Notes: generated from the letters alone by a model not told the origin. A stretch of DNA of 64,000 nt from Zobellia roscoffensis (GCF_015330165.1 NZ_JADDXT010000002.1:2044504-2108503), one strand, 5' to 3'. Shown: positions 52,053 to 61,798, counted from the stretch's first letter. Translations and numbers: made by a program.

Positions 52053-52060
52053 CAAAAATA
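52053..52060 (-). promoter_or_regulatory. -7 promoter box of surE
   Basis: The minus strand has TATTTTTG, matching TAnnTTTG, 18 bases before the surE ATG. No proper -33 box is present at 19 bases. Confidence 0.35.
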
Positions 52061-52224
52061 CGTTTACAGAACACAACGACCTAAGTTCGTTTAACAAAAA
52101 ATTAGTGTATCAGCTCTAAAGGTGGCATAGTTTTTTCAGTATCTTAGGGAATTCATTACTTTTAAGTGTGAAAATCACAATCTTCCCCAAGATTGGCTAT
52201 TTTAAAATTTCGAAAAAAAAATAT

Positions 52225-54369
52225 ATGAAAAGGAATCTTGCCTATTCTCTTTTGGTAATGTTAATATCAGTTGCTTCATGCAGCTTTACCAATAAGTCTT
52301 TTGAGACCGATGACAAAGACAAATTACTGTTAGATTTAATTACTTATGTGCTTGAAAAGGGACACTATGAGCCTAAAAATATCGATGATGATTTTTCGGT
52401 AAGTGTTTTTGAGGATTTTATTGATGTTCTGGATCCTACAAAGAGATATTTCTTGGAAGAGGATGTTCAGGAATTTGAGCAATATAAGTTTCAATTGGAC
52501 GATCAAATAAAAAGTACAGATATTTCTTTTTTCAACTTGGTGTATGATAGGCTCGTACAACGTATGGAAGAAGCTAAAGTATTGTATAAAGAGGTTCTGG
52601 AAAAACCTTTTGATTACAGTAAAAAAGAGAGCATCAATGTAGATTATGAGAAAATGACTTTCGCAGCTTCAAGGAAAGACTTGAAAGAGCGTTGGAGGCA
52701 ACAGCTTAAATATGCCACTTTAGGAACATATGATTCTAAAATGAAAGGTGTTGAAAGAGGTGATGTATTTGAAGGAAAAGAAGGGTCTGAAAAGTCGAAG
52801 CCAATGACACCTAAAGAGGCAGAAAAATCGGCTAGGGTATCTACGCAGAAGACCTTAGATGAGTTTTTCGATTTCGTAAATGATTTAGAGCGTAAAGATT
52901 GGTTTGTACAATATATTAATACGATTGTAGATGAATTTGACCCTCACACCTATTATTTCGCGCCTGATGAAAAAGATAAGTTTGACACAAGTATGTCAGG
53001 TAAGTTTGAAGGTATCGGAGCGCGATTGCAAAAGAAACCAGAGGGTGCTAAAATTGTAGATATTATTTCTGGAGGACCAGTATGGAGAGATGCTCGTTTG
53101 GAAGTGGGAGACCTTATTCTTAAAGTAGGTCAAGAAGGTGAAGAGCCAATTAATATTGTAGGCATGCGTTTAGACGATGCTATTAAATTGATAAAAGGCC
53201 CTAAAGCTACTATTGTAGAGCTTACAGTTCGTAAAATAGATGGATCTTTAGATATTGTAGAGCTAACTAGAGATGTTGTAGAGCTTGAAGAGTCTTTTGC
53301 AAAATCGGCAAGTATAATCAAGAGTGATGAGAAGTTTGGTATTATTGATTTGCCTAAGTTTTATGTTGATTTTGATGATTATACGGAAAGAAATGCAGCT
53401 ACTGATGTGGCTAAAGAAGTAGAGCGATTGAAAGAAGAAGGCGCCGAAGGTCTTATTATAGATTTGAGAGACAATGGTGGTGGGTCTTTAAAGACTGTTG
53501 TTGAAATGGCAGGTCTTTTTATTAAAGACGGACCAATAGTTCAAGTTCGTTCTTCTGGAAAAGGTAAGGATGTTTATGATGATAAAGATGAGCGCATTCA
53601 ATGGGATGGCCCATTAGTAATCTTGGTTAATGAGTTATCTGCTTCTGCTTCTGAAATTTTGGCAGCTGCAATGCAAGATTACAAGAGAGCTATTGTTATT
53701 GGTAGCAAGCAAACTTTCGGAAAAGGAACCGTGCAGAACGTAATTCCTTTGGATAACATTGTAAGAAGCAATGACCATGGAGATTTAGGTGCTATTAAAT
53801 TAACTACCCAGAAGTTCTATCGTATTAACGGTGGGTCTACTCAATTAGAAGGAGTTAAAAGTGATGTAGTCGTTCCAGACAAGTATAGCTATATTGATTT
53901 AGGTGAAAGAGATCAAGCAAACCCTTTAAAATGGGATAAAATATCTCCAGCAGATTATAAGCCATGGGATGGTTATATTGATTATGAGCAGACGGTAGCT
54001 AATAGTACAAAGAGAATGGCTAACAATCCGCAAATAAAACTGATTGAGGAAAATGCTAAATGGTTAAAGTCGGAAAGTGATGAAATGGAAATTTCGTTAA
54101 ACTATGATGCGTATCGAGCAGATGAAAAAGAACACAAGAAAAAATCTGATTACTTTAAAGTGATAGGTGATTATGATTCTAAACTATCTTTTGGGTCATT
54201 GAAGTATGAAGAGCAGTTGTTTACTAAAGATTCTGTATTACGTGAAAAGCGTGACAGATGGCACAAGGCCTTGGCTAAAGATGTCTATGTAGAAGAAGCT
54301 GTAAACGTGCTTGAAGATTTAAAGAACAATAAAATTGAACACGGTAAATTGGCCGCTGTTAAAGGATAA
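52225..54369 (+). CDS. prc: Carboxy-terminal (tail-specific) processing protease, lipoprotein
   Basis: I chose the ATG at 52225 because it begins a lipoprotein signal (MKRNLAYSLLVMLISVASC). The 714-residue protein has an N-terminal helical domain, a PDZ domain (SGKFEGIGARLQKKPEGAKIVDIISGGPVWRDARLEVGDLILKVG), and the S41 peptidase domain. The catalytic pair is in LSASASEILAAAMQDY (Ser) and SKQTFGKGTVQ (Lys). A C-terminal DUF3340-like extension follows. It trims or degrades periplasmic proteins. Confidence 0.92.
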   Translation: MKRNLAYSLLVMLISVASCSFTNKSFETDDKDKLLLDLITYVLEKGHYEPKNIDDDFSVSVFEDFIDVLDPTKRYFLEEDVQEFEQYKFQLDDQIKSTDISFFNLVYDRLVQRMEEAKVLYKEVLEKPFDYSKKESINVDYEKMTFAASRKDLKERWRQQLKYATLGTYDSKMKGVERGDVFEGKEGSEKSKPMTPKEAEKSARVSTQKTLDEFFDFVNDLERKDWFVQYINTIVDEFDPHTYYFAPDEKDKFDTSMSGKFEGIGARLQKKPEGAKIVDIISGGPVWRDARLEVGDLILKVGQEGEEPINIVGMRLDDAIKLIKGPKATIVELTVRKIDGSLDIVELTRDVVELEESFAKSASIIKSDEKFGIIDLPKFYVDFDDYTERNAATDVAKEVERLKEEGAEGLIIDLRDNGGGSLKTVVEMAGLFIKDGPIVQVRSSGKGKDVYDDKDERIQWDGPLVILVNELSASASEILAAAMQDYKRAIVIGSKQTFGKGTVQNVIPLDNIVRSNDHGDLGAIKLTTQKFYRINGGSTQLEGVKSDVVVPDKYSYIDLGERDQANPLKWDKISPADYKPWDGYIDYEQTVANSTKRMANNPQIKLIEENAKWLKSESDEMEISLNYDAYRADEKEHKKKSDYFKVIGDYDSKLSFGSLKYEEQLFTKDSVLREKRDRWHKALAKDVYVEEAVNVLEDLKNNKIEHGKLAAVKG

Positions 54370-54388
54370 AAGATAATTTTTTATTGAG

Positions 54389-54420
54389 AAGCCCTGATAC
54401 TAATGTGTCAGGGCTTTTTT
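54389..54420 (+). terminator. Terminator of prc
   Basis: AGCCCTGA (54390-54397) pairs with TCAGGGCT (54408-54415) across ten bases and is followed by a T-run to 54420. It lies 20 bases past the prc stop and just before the convergent MsrA-like gene end. Confidence 0.85.
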
Positions 54421-54422
54421 AT

Positions 54423-54917
54423 TTACAGATTTTCTTTTGTGTGTTCGCCAAACCTAGAAAGCAATAATTGTAGCTTAGGGTGAATGTAACTTTGGCAAAA
54501 TGGCTTTTCAGGGTTGCTATAATAGTAATTTTTGAACTGTATTTCAGAAGGTTTGAAAGCAACGAAAGGGAGTACCGTGGTAATCAATTTATTATCAAAA
54601 CAGGTTTCTAATGTATTCAGGATTATACTAGTCTCAGTTTCTTGTTCTGTTGAAAATGTATAGATTGCAGAACGATATTTGCTGCGCATACTATGGTTAG
54701 ACACACTTTTGTGGGTGTGAAGATGAATTTCTATTATAGTTTTTAAGCTGATGGTAGTAGGGGTGAAATGGACTATGACAGCTTCGGAGAAGGAACTATT
54801 GTTTCCAGATGAAGCAACAAAACCTTGTTCAACTTTGTTTACACCTTTTAAGGATTGAAAAACGGCTTCTGTACACCAGTGACAACCACCTCCTAAAGCT
54901 ATTTTGTGCAACACCAT
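54423..54917 (-). CDS. MsrA-like protein, divergent second copy
   Basis: The 164-residue protein has the MsrA start IALGGGCHWCTEAVFQSLKGV, with catalytic C12 in GCHWC instead of the usual GCFWC, and SEAVIVHFTP. It ends with FCQSYIHPKL near the position where MsrA has YCSAVITPKL. Several core residues differ from the complete MsrA two genes upstream, so substrate or efficiency may differ. It is last in a four-gene methionine-sulfoxide operon. Confidence 0.8.
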   Translation of the reverse strand: MVLHKIALGGGCHWCTEAVFQSLKGVNKVEQGFVASSGNNSSFSEAVIVHFTPTTISLKTIIEIHLHTHKSVSNHSMRSKYRSAIYTFSTEQETETSIILNTLETCFDNKLITTVLPFVAFKPSEIQFKNYYYSNPEKPFCQSYIHPKLQLLLSRFGEHTKENL

Positions 54918-54919
54918 AA

Positions 54920-55174
54920 TTAGGTAAGTTGAAACCCGTTTAGAAAGTCTTCTACTTTTTTAAATGGCATTTCACACGGTTTTAGATTTTCTAAGTTGGA
55001 GGTAACATAGTAATTGAGGCTAATAAAGTCATTTCCACCTAATTCCTCTGCATATACCTTGTGGCTATTGCCATTATTGAAATCAGATCGGGTTACCCCA
55101 TATCTTTTCTCGTTGTAGATTACTTGGCAATAGCCCACAGGCAATTTTCTAATACGTTTTAGCAATGGGGTCAT
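54920..55174 (-). CDS. 84-residue protein linked with MsrA
   Basis: The short alpha/beta protein (MTPLLKRIRKLPVGYCQVIYN) has two cysteines (C16 and one near residue 67) and no export signal. Its start overlaps the msrA stop by one base (TAATG), and its stop is two bases before the second MsrA. I know this type as an msrA neighbour but have no function for it. Confidence 0.7.
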   Translation of the reverse strand: MTPLLKRIRKLPVGYCQVIYNEKRYGVTRSDFNNGNSHKVYAEELGGNDFISLNYYVTSNLENLKPCEMPFKKVEDFLNGFQLT

Positions 55175-55725
55175 TAAGCTGAGACACCTTTCAGTTTGTC
55201 GGTATGCATCTTTCTAAGTTTAGCCAACTTCGGAGTGATTACAGCGCTACAATACCCTTGTGAGGTATTGTTTCTATAATAATCTTGGTGATAGTCCTCG
55301 GCGTCGTAAAAAACCGGCAGAGCGCTTAATTCGGTAACAATTGGGTCTTCAAAGTAAGAAACTAATTCTTTAATTACCGTTTCAGCAACTGTTTTTTGTG
55401 TATCATTATGATAGTAGATTACAGAACGGTATTGCGTACCAACATCACCGCCTTGTCTGTTAAGTGAAGTAGGGTCATGACTCGTCATAAAAACAATCAA
55501 CAAATCTTGATATGAGATTACGGAAGGGTCAAAAGTTACCTGTACTACCTCTGCATGACCCGTAAGCCCAGAGCATACTTCTTTATAAGTAGGTTTGCCA
55601 GGTGCAGTACCGCCCGTATAGCCGGAGACTAATTTCTCAATACCTTTTAATTCTTGTAAAACTGCTTCTATACACCAAAAACATCCTCCTCCTAGGGTGG
55701 CTGTCTCTAAATTTTTATTTTCCAT
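55174..55725 (-). CDS. msrA: Peptide-methionine (S)-S-oxide reductase
   Basis: The 183-residue MsrA has ATLGGGCFWCIEAVLQELKGIEKLVSGYTGG (catalytic Cys in GCFWC), GHAEVVQVTFDP and SQGYCSAVITPKL with a resolving cysteine. It repairs S-methionine sulfoxide in the cytoplasm. It overlaps the msrB end by 11 bases, so both stereoisomers are handled by one operon. Confidence 0.94.
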   Translation of the reverse strand: MENKNLETATLGGGCFWCIEAVLQELKGIEKLVSGYTGGTAPGKPTYKEVCSGLTGHAEVVQVTFDPSVISYQDLLIVFMTSHDPTSLNRQGGDVGTQYRSVIYYHNDTQKTVAETVIKELVSYFEDPIVTELSALPVFYDAEDYHQDYYRNNTSQGYCSAVITPKLAKLRKMHTDKLKGVSA

Positions 55726-56179
55726 TTGTAATGCTTTCTTTTTGTAGTTTCATTGATTCTGAATTAATGCAGTAGCGTAGGCCACTTGGTTCAGGGCCAT
55801 CGGGGAAAATATGTCCTAAATGGGCATCGCAAGTATTGCACATAACCTCTACCCGAATCATACCAAAAGAAGAATCTTTCTCATATTTAATGGCATTTTC
55901 TTTTATGGGTTGTGTAAAACTTGGCCAACCTGTCCCTGATTCAAATTTAATGGTTGAATCAAATAAAGGCGTATCACAACAAATACAATTATATTTTCCT
56001 GCGTCATGGGCACTGCATAAAGCACCAGTATGCGCTTGTTCTGTGCCTTTCTTTCTAGTAATTCTGAACTGTTCAGGGCTAAGTGTTTCTCGCCATTCGG
56101 CTTCAGTTTTTTCTACCCTTTTATCCGGTTCTGGATTTCCGTTTACACTAAAACTAATTACATCTTTCCATGTAAGCAT
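55715..56179 (-). CDS. msrB: Peptide-methionine (R)-S-oxide reductase
   Basis: The 154-residue MsrB has zinc ligands in CICC and CNTC, the SGTGWPSFTQP segment, HLGHIFPDGP and the catalytic Cys in RYCINS. It has no signal peptide and so acts in the cytoplasm. It is the first gene of the msrB-msrA operon. Divergent nuclease gene upstream. Confidence 0.94.
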   Translation of the reverse strand: MLTWKDVISFSVNGNPEPDKRVEKTEAEWRETLSPEQFRITRKKGTEQAHTGALCSAHDAGKYNCICCDTPLFDSTIKFESGTGWPSFTQPIKENAIKYEKDSSFGMIRVEVMCNTCDAHLGHIFPDGPEPSGLRYCINSESMKLQKESITNGK

Positions 56180-56260
56180 AACTTTCCTTTCTGTTTTGAC
56201 TAATTCGTTAGATAAACTAGATTACAAAATAAATACATTGCACTATATGAAATGTGCTTA

Positions 56261-56293
56261 TTTGTCGAAATTTTTAGCTTTTACTTACATTTG
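56261..56293 (+). promoter_or_regulatory. Promoter of the nuclease gene, possible leaderless mRNA
   Basis: TTTG (56261-56264), a 21-base spacer and TACATTTG (56286-56293) match the Bacteroidota pattern. The ATG is at 56298, only four bases past the box, so transcription would begin at or next to the start codon. Confidence 0.55.
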
Positions 56294-56297
56294 ACAT

Positions 56298-57116
56298 ATG
56301 AATAAAACCTCCAAAAATAAACTTATATATTCTGTATTAATGTTGGCCTGTATAGCTGGCTTTTGGCTATTTGAGAATTTCTATACACCTGATACCTATT
56401 CTCAACAAACAGAGAACGGACCAACAACTTCCGTAGCAAGTAATTTAATACCAGGTTCCACTACGGGAGATATTGTGGAGCATAGTCATTATATGCTGTC
56501 TTATAACGAACCTTTTGAGCAGGCGGAGTGGGTAGCTTATACGTTGAAAAAAGAACATTTGACCAATGATGACCGTAAACGACCTTATTTTATTGAGGAC
56601 CCCAAGGTGCGAACAAAATCTGCCGATTGGCGAAATTATAAAGGGTCTGGCTATGATAGGGGGCATTTATGCCCTGCAGGAGATAGGAGGTTTACCGAAC
56701 AAGCATATAACGAGACGTTTTATACTAGTAATATAAGCCCGCAAGACCGAGAATTTAATGCTGGTATTTGGAATGAATTAGAAATGCAAGTTCGTATTTG
56801 GGCCAAGCAGCACGGGGAAATTTTTGTGATTACTGCGGGCGTATTAGAAGAAGGTTTGGATGAAATAGGGCAAGAAGATGTTGATGTGCCCCGATATTAT
56901 TACAAAATTGTAGCACGTGGTAACGGTGATGATTTAAAGATTTTAGCTTTTTTGATGGAAGGAAAACAAAGTTCTAAACCCTTAAAACGATTTGTGGTAT
57001 CGGTTCATGAGGTTGAAAAACGTACGGGCATCGATTTTTTTCAAAAGATCTCCAAACAACAACAAGATCAGTTGGAAGCCAAAGTTGATACAGGTAGTTG
57101 GAAGTTTAAATTTTAA
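56298..57116 (+). CDS. DNA/RNA non-specific endonuclease (NUC1/EndoG family), membrane-anchored or secreted
   Basis: The 272-residue protein has an N-terminal hydrophobic segment (LIYSVLMLACIAGFWLF) that exports or anchors it. The catalytic motif YDRGHLCPAGDRR (DRGH, His as base) is followed by the metal Asn in FNAGIWNELE. It cuts DNA and RNA without sequence preference, probably in the periplasm. It converges with rodA after 12 bases. Confidence 0.9.
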   Translation: MNKTSKNKLIYSVLMLACIAGFWLFENFYTPDTYSQQTENGPTTSVASNLIPGSTTGDIVEHSHYMLSYNEPFEQAEWVAYTLKKEHLTNDDRKRPYFIEDPKVRTKSADWRNYKGSGYDRGHLCPAGDRRFTEQAYNETFYTSNISPQDREFNAGIWNELEMQVRIWAKQHGEIFVITAGVLEEGLDEIGQEDVDVPRYYYKIVARGNGDDLKILAFLMEGKQSSKPLKRFVVSVHEVEKRTGIDFFQKISKQQQDQLEAKVDTGSWKFKF

Positions 57117-57128
57117 AGGGAATATTTT

Positions 57129-58412
57129 TTAAATACCTTCCTTTAAACGGTTTGCATCCAGCTTCAAGAAAATGAACAATAGGGCCGTAAAAAATAAAAG
57201 TCCCGATCCACCGTAACTAAAGAAGGGTAGGGGAATACCAATGGTAGGCAGTACGCCAATAACCATTCCAATATTAATAAAGTAATGTATCAATAGAATT
57301 GAAATTACCCCGTAACCATACATTCGGGCAAAGCCGGTTTTTTGGCGTTCTGATAGATAGACCAGACGTAATAGTAAAAAGGTAAAAAGTAAGACTACTG
57401 TTGCTGTGCCCAAAAAGCCCCATTCTTCACCAACGGTACTAAAGATATAATCTGTATGTTGTTCAGGAACAAAATCCCCTTTGGTTCGCGTCCCCTCTAA
57501 AAAACCTTTTCCGAAGAAACCACCGGATTCAATTGCTTTTTCAGACTGATAGGTGTTGTAACCAATCGTCTTTCGGATTTGCTCTAGTTTAGCAGGGTCT
57601 TTTTCCAAACGTAACCAAAGACTGAAACGGTCACGGTGGCGTTGTTCAAAAACATTGTTGAAAACAAAATCTACCGAAAGGGAGAATAAAAGCGTGAGAA
57701 CCACTGCTATTACGGTCGGAATCACCGGAACCTTAAATTTTTTCTTTTTTAAGAGGAAGAACAGAATCAATATAAGTGCAATGCCAATAGTAATCCAAAT
57801 GGTGCCGAACATCAACGTGGTTACGAATATAAGAATGGCAAAAAAGGCGATTCCCAAATAATAGATAGGGAGTCCTTCTCTAAAAATTACAAAGCTTAAA
57901 GAGAAAAAAACCAATGCACTACCAGGGTCAGGTTGAGGTATAATTAATATTGCCGGAATCAAAATGATTAGGAATGCGTACAGCTGATCTTTATTCCGTT
58001 TAATGTCTGTTTGTATATCACTCAGATATTTAGCTAAAGCAAGGGCTGTGGCCACTTTGGCGAGCTCAGAGGGTTGTAAGTTAAAGAACCCCAGGTCATA
58101 CCAAGAAGTTGCACCGGCAATAGTTTTACCAAAAGCAAATAGACCTAGCAGTAGAACCATTGATATTATATAGAGCACACTAGAGAAACGCTCATAAAAG
58201 TTGGCTTCTAGCGCCAATAGAATTACGATAGACGCAAAACTGGTAAGAATAAAGAAAAGCTGTTTGCCATGAAGTGTTCCAAAGTCGAATATAGAAGAAT
58301 CGCTTTCGGAAAATGTACTGGAGTAAATATTTACCCACCCAATTGTCAATAGGAGTACATAAAACAAAACGGAAAGCCAATCAAGACGTTTGAGGACACT
58401 TTTACCGGCCAT
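57129..58412 (-). CDS. rodA: Rod-shape SEDS glycosyltransferase RodA
   Basis: The 427-residue protein has about ten helices with the SEDS pattern. Landmarks are LGFFNLQPSELAKVATALALAKYLSD, PQPDPGSALVFF (the conserved Asp of the active site region) and the C-terminal VLPTIGIPLPFFSYGGSG. RodA polymerises peptidoglycan with the class B PBP encoded directly upstream. The gap to mrdA is three bases. Confidence 0.94.
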   Translation of the reverse strand: MAGKSVLKRLDWLSVLFYVLLLTIGWVNIYSSTFSESDSSIFDFGTLHGKQLFFILTSFASIVILLALEANFYERFSSVLYIISMVLLLGLFAFGKTIAGATSWYDLGFFNLQPSELAKVATALALAKYLSDIQTDIKRNKDQLYAFLIILIPAILIIPQPDPGSALVFFSLSFVIFREGLPIYYLGIAFFAILIFVTTLMFGTIWITIGIALILILFFLLKKKKFKVPVIPTVIAVVLTLLFSLSVDFVFNNVFEQRHRDRFSLWLRLEKDPAKLEQIRKTIGYNTYQSEKAIESGGFFGKGFLEGTRTKGDFVPEQHTDYIFSTVGEEWGFLGTATVVLLFTFLLLRLVYLSERQKTGFARMYGYGVISILLIHYFINIGMVIGVLPTIGIPLPFFSYGGSGLLFFTALLFIFLKLDANRLKEGI

Positions 58413-58415
58413 AAG

Positions 58416-60338
58416 CTATTGTTCTGATTGGGAGATTTTCTCTTGATACTTTATGGAATGTCTGCTCCAATCGTATTCGTTTATTTTGAATTCTTTACCG
58501 CTGTAAGGCTTGGCATATTCACTTTCCAAAGTTCTTTCTAGCATTCTTTTTTCAAGGTCTTTGCGGGTAATCTCACCTTTTAAATACTGCTCTATCATTA
58601 ATGAAGCAATATGGCCTGCATACCTAGAGCCGTAGTATCCGTTTTGAATGTATACGGCAATGGCGATTTTAGGATTTTCGACAGGAGCAAAAGCAACAAA
58701 AACAGAGTTGTCCGTCAGCTGTGTTTTAACACTGTCAATTTTAATGTAGTTTTCTACGGTGCCTGTTTTTCCTGCAATTTCAATATCTGGAATTTGTATA
58801 TGTTTTGCCGTTCCATGGTGGTATACATCTGCCATACCTTGAATAACAGGTTCAAAATGCCTTTTGTCAATAGTAGTATGTTTAGGCTCAACAAAGTCTG
58901 GAATACTAATTTCTTTTCCATCAATCTTCTTAAGAACGTGCGGCGTAAAGAAAAAGCCTCTGTTTGCAATTGCGGCGGTCATATTCGCTAATTGTATGGG
59001 GGTGACGTTTACTTCTCCCTGTCCAATAGCATTGGAGTATGTCGTGGTGGCAGACCATCTTTTGTCTCCTTCTCCATACCATTTGTTATATAGTGCTGTA
59101 CTAGGTACACTTCCGGGTCTTCCTGTATAAAGGTCAGAACCTAAGTACGAGCCCAGCCCAAAACTTCTTACGTGTTTTTCCCAAGCATCCATAGCTGCAC
59201 TATTTGAAGGGAATTGCTCAAATAATTTTTTATAGGCCCCTACAAAATAGGCATTACAGGATTTGTAAATTCCGTTATTAAGTGTTCTAACACCGCCTCC
59301 ACAGTGGCATCCTTTTCTGTGTCTCCCTATGAAAAAACCATGGTGACAGGTAAATGTGGTTGAAGGTGTAATTGCGCCTTCCTGCAATGCTATTAATGCA
59401 TTGATGGCCTTAAAAGGTGATCCCGGACTTTTTTCAAAAGAAATAGATCGGTCAAATGTTGGTTTTGAAATGGAATCATAGTGTAATTTACTATAATTGG
59501 CAGACCTTTTTCTTCCCACTAAAAGAGACGGGTCGTAGGTAGGACCCGAAATCATAGATAGAATTTCTCCAGAAGAAGGTTCAATGGCTACAATTCCTCC
59601 CCATTTACCGTGCATTAGTCTTTCACCATATTCCTGAAGATGCTTGTCAATGGTAATATTGATTTCAAAACCTTGCTCTGGTAAAGTGTCTAAAGTTCCA
59701 TTTTTATAAGGTCCAATATCTCTATTGAAACGGTCTTTTTGGATGTACTGTACGCCTTTTCGTCCTCTTAATATATCTTCATATACCTTTTCAACGCCTG
59801 TACGGCCCGTAAGCTCGCCTTGCACATAATAAGGGTTCTTGGCTAAATCTCTTTCGTTTACTTCACTAATATAGCCTAAAACATTGGCGGCACTATTGGT
59901 GTCATAATATCGAAGCGAACGTTTCTGGATGTAAAATCCATTATAGTGGCGCATTTTTTCCTGAAGCTTTGCGTAATCCTCTTTAGAAAGTTGAGGTACA
60001 AAAACAGAAGGAAGTCTAGGTGAATAAATTGTAGCTTTTCGTAATTCTTTTTTAAACTTTTCTTTGTCGATTTTAAGTAATCCACAAAGCTCTAAGGTGT
60101 CTAACGCACGAACTTCACGTGGGATGACCATGACGTCATATGCAGGGTCGTTACCTACTAAAAGTTCTCCGTTTCTGTCGTAAATATAACCGCGTTCAGG
60201 ATAATCATAAACCCTTTTAATAGCAGGGTCTTCTAAAACCTGATCAGGGGAAAAGCTGAATATCTGCAGATAGGAAAGTCTGCTGAGAAACGTAATACCA
60301 ATGATTACGATGATGGAGGATAATAACAGCTTTTTCAT
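58416..60338 (-). CDS. mrdA: Penicillin-binding protein 2 (transpeptidase of the elongasome)
   Basis: The 640-residue protein has an N-terminal membrane anchor, a PBP dimer domain, and the transpeptidase motifs SxxK (KSPGSPFKAI), SxN (YKSCNAYF) and KTG (IAGKTGTVEN). It cross-links side-wall peptidoglycan. Position between mreD and rodA is the standard mre operon order. Confidence 0.94.
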   Translation of the reverse strand: MKKLLLSSIIVIIGITFLSRLSYLQIFSFSPDQVLEDPAIKRVYDYPERGYIYDRNGELLVGNDPAYDVMVIPREVRALDTLELCGLLKIDKEKFKKELRKATIYSPRLPSVFVPQLSKEDYAKLQEKMRHYNGFYIQKRSLRYYDTNSAANVLGYISEVNERDLAKNPYYVQGELTGRTGVEKVYEDILRGRKGVQYIQKDRFNRDIGPYKNGTLDTLPEQGFEINITIDKHLQEYGERLMHGKWGGIVAIEPSSGEILSMISGPTYDPSLLVGRKRSANYSKLHYDSISKPTFDRSISFEKSPGSPFKAINALIALQEGAITPSTTFTCHHGFFIGRHRKGCHCGGGVRTLNNGIYKSCNAYFVGAYKKLFEQFPSNSAAMDAWEKHVRSFGLGSYLGSDLYTGRPGSVPSTALYNKWYGEGDKRWSATTTYSNAIGQGEVNVTPIQLANMTAAIANRGFFFTPHVLKKIDGKEISIPDFVEPKHTTIDKRHFEPVIQGMADVYHHGTAKHIQIPDIEIAGKTGTVENYIKIDSVKTQLTDNSVFVAFAPVENPKIAIAVYIQNGYYGSRYAGHIASLMIEQYLKGEITRKDLEKRMLERTLESEYAKPYSGKEFKINEYDWSRHSIKYQEKISQSEQ

Positions 60339-60385
60339 CTTAGATGAAATTTTTAATTAAAGAAGTTCATAATTTTTTCGCTTGT

Positions 60386-60895
60386 TTACTCTTTGCGAAC
60401 ACTAAAAAGTGAACCAAATAGTAAGCAAAGAATAAGAGTTGCGGTGCCCGTAGCTAATACTTTCTTCAAAATTAATAGGAAATTAGCCAAACTAAAAATT
60501 TCCAGGGTAAAGAAAACAAAGTGATGTACTATAATTAATAACGCCAAATATGTAATTTGTTGTACCCTAGTGGTGTTACTTAATTTAAAACTTTGAAATT
60601 CAAAGTTAACGCCAAATACAAATCTCATTATAGCAGGTCTCATATAGGCAATTGTAATTGTAGATGCCGCATGTATGGCCATTGTATCGGAGAAAAAATC
60701 TATAGCTATGCCAAGCAAAAATCCTAAACCAATAAAAGCTGCTCTATTTTCTTTAATGGGATACCAATACAGAAACAAAATGTAAACCATTGGGTTGATG
60801 AACCCAAAAAAGTTTAGTTTATTGAATACCAGTACTTGTACTAGAACCAATAGTATAAAACGGATAACATTTAAGAAGTAATAGTTACTGACCAT
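60386..60895 (-). CDS. mreD: Rod-shape-determining membrane protein MreD
   Basis: The 169-residue protein has five to six hydrophobic helices and begins NYYFLNVIRFILLVLVQVLVFNKLNFFGFINP, with GLGFLLGIAIDFFSDTMAIHAAST matching MreD. It overlaps mreC by 11 bases. MreD is poorly conserved, so position supports the call. Confidence 0.9.
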   Translation of the reverse strand: MVSNYYFLNVIRFILLVLVQVLVFNKLNFFGFINPMVYILFLYWYPIKENRAAFIGLGFLLGIAIDFFSDTMAIHAASTITIAYMRPAIMRFVFGVNFEFQSFKLSNTTRVQQITYLALLIIVHHFVFFTLEIFSLANFLLILKKVLATGTATLILCLLFGSLFSVRKE

Positions 60896-61709
60896 TTGTC
60901 TCCGTTTGTTTTTCTAGTTCTAAAATCTCTTCGCGGTCGTTGTTCTTTATAATGTAGACGTTTTTAATATTCGTCATATCATTAAATAAAGCTACATCTA
61001 TATTGTAAAAACTTTTTGAAGTATTAAGATCAAACTTTCTAATCGTACCAATAGGAATGTTTTCGGGGAAAATACTGCTCATTCCACCAGTGACAATAGT
61101 ATCTCCAATAGTAAGTGGTACCAACCGTGGGATATCTACCAATTGTACTACGTTGTACCTTTTCATATCCCATACCAAAGAACCAAAGTGGTCTGTATTT
61201 TTAATTTTGGCATTGATATTGGATTTCTCGTTCAAAATGGATTGCACCGTAGCAAAGTTATTTGAAGTGTTTTCTATAATACCTAGAATACCTTTACTGG
61301 TTATGACACCCATATCCGGGTGTACGCTGTCTTTTTCACCCTTGTTTATAGTAATATAATTACGAGGGTCTGCAAAGCTATTTTTGATAACCTTCCCAAT
61401 TGAAATGGTATAGGTTAGTTGAACCGAGTCTAAAGCGGTACTATCTATTTGCTCTTTTTTGTTAAACAATAGCTTACGCAAGTATTCATTTTCTTGCATA
61501 AGTTTTTCGTTCTCTTTATCAAGACCAAAGTAGGTGGAAACATCATTAGAAGTATCTAAAATATTTCCCGTTAACCAATTGGACGAGTTAAAGAAACGCG
61601 ACTGGTGATACGAATGCGATTGAATCGTAAATCCCAAAGAAACAATCATCAAAAAGACATAAAGAAGGAAATTCTTATATCGTATGATAAAGTTGATGAT
61701 CTGCTGCAT
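60885..61709 (-). CDS. mreC: Rod-shape-determining protein MreC
   Basis: The 274-residue protein has an N-terminal anchor (NFLLYVFLMIVSLGFTIQ), a coiled coil (about 60-85, ENEKLMQENEYLRKLLF), and the beta-rich periplasmic domain with ITINKGEKDSVHPDMGVITSKGILG and GDTIVTGGMSSIFPENIPIGTI. It links cytoskeletal MreB to PBP2 and RodA. Confidence 0.93.
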   Translation of the reverse strand: MQQIINFIIRYKNFLLYVFLMIVSLGFTIQSHSYHQSRFFNSSNWLTGNILDTSNDVSTYFGLDKENEKLMQENEYLRKLLFNKKEQIDSTALDSVQLTYTISIGKVIKNSFADPRNYITINKGEKDSVHPDMGVITSKGILGIIENTSNNFATVQSILNEKSNINAKIKNTDHFGSLVWDMKRYNVVQLVDIPRLVPLTIGDTIVTGGMSSIFPENIPIGTIRKFDLNTSKSFYNIDVALFNDMTNIKNVYIIKNNDREEILELEKQTETNGQ

Positions 61710-61798
61710 TCACTATTAGATTTGGTGAAACCTGTGAAGCAATTCCGAATGGAAATAAAAATTAAAACCTTTTGAAATCGCCCCGAAATCTTTAGGTT

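Noticed and set aside
55836..56294. 152-codon plus-strand ORF
   Set aside because: It is antisense to msrB and runs into the promoter of the nuclease gene; msrB is certain.
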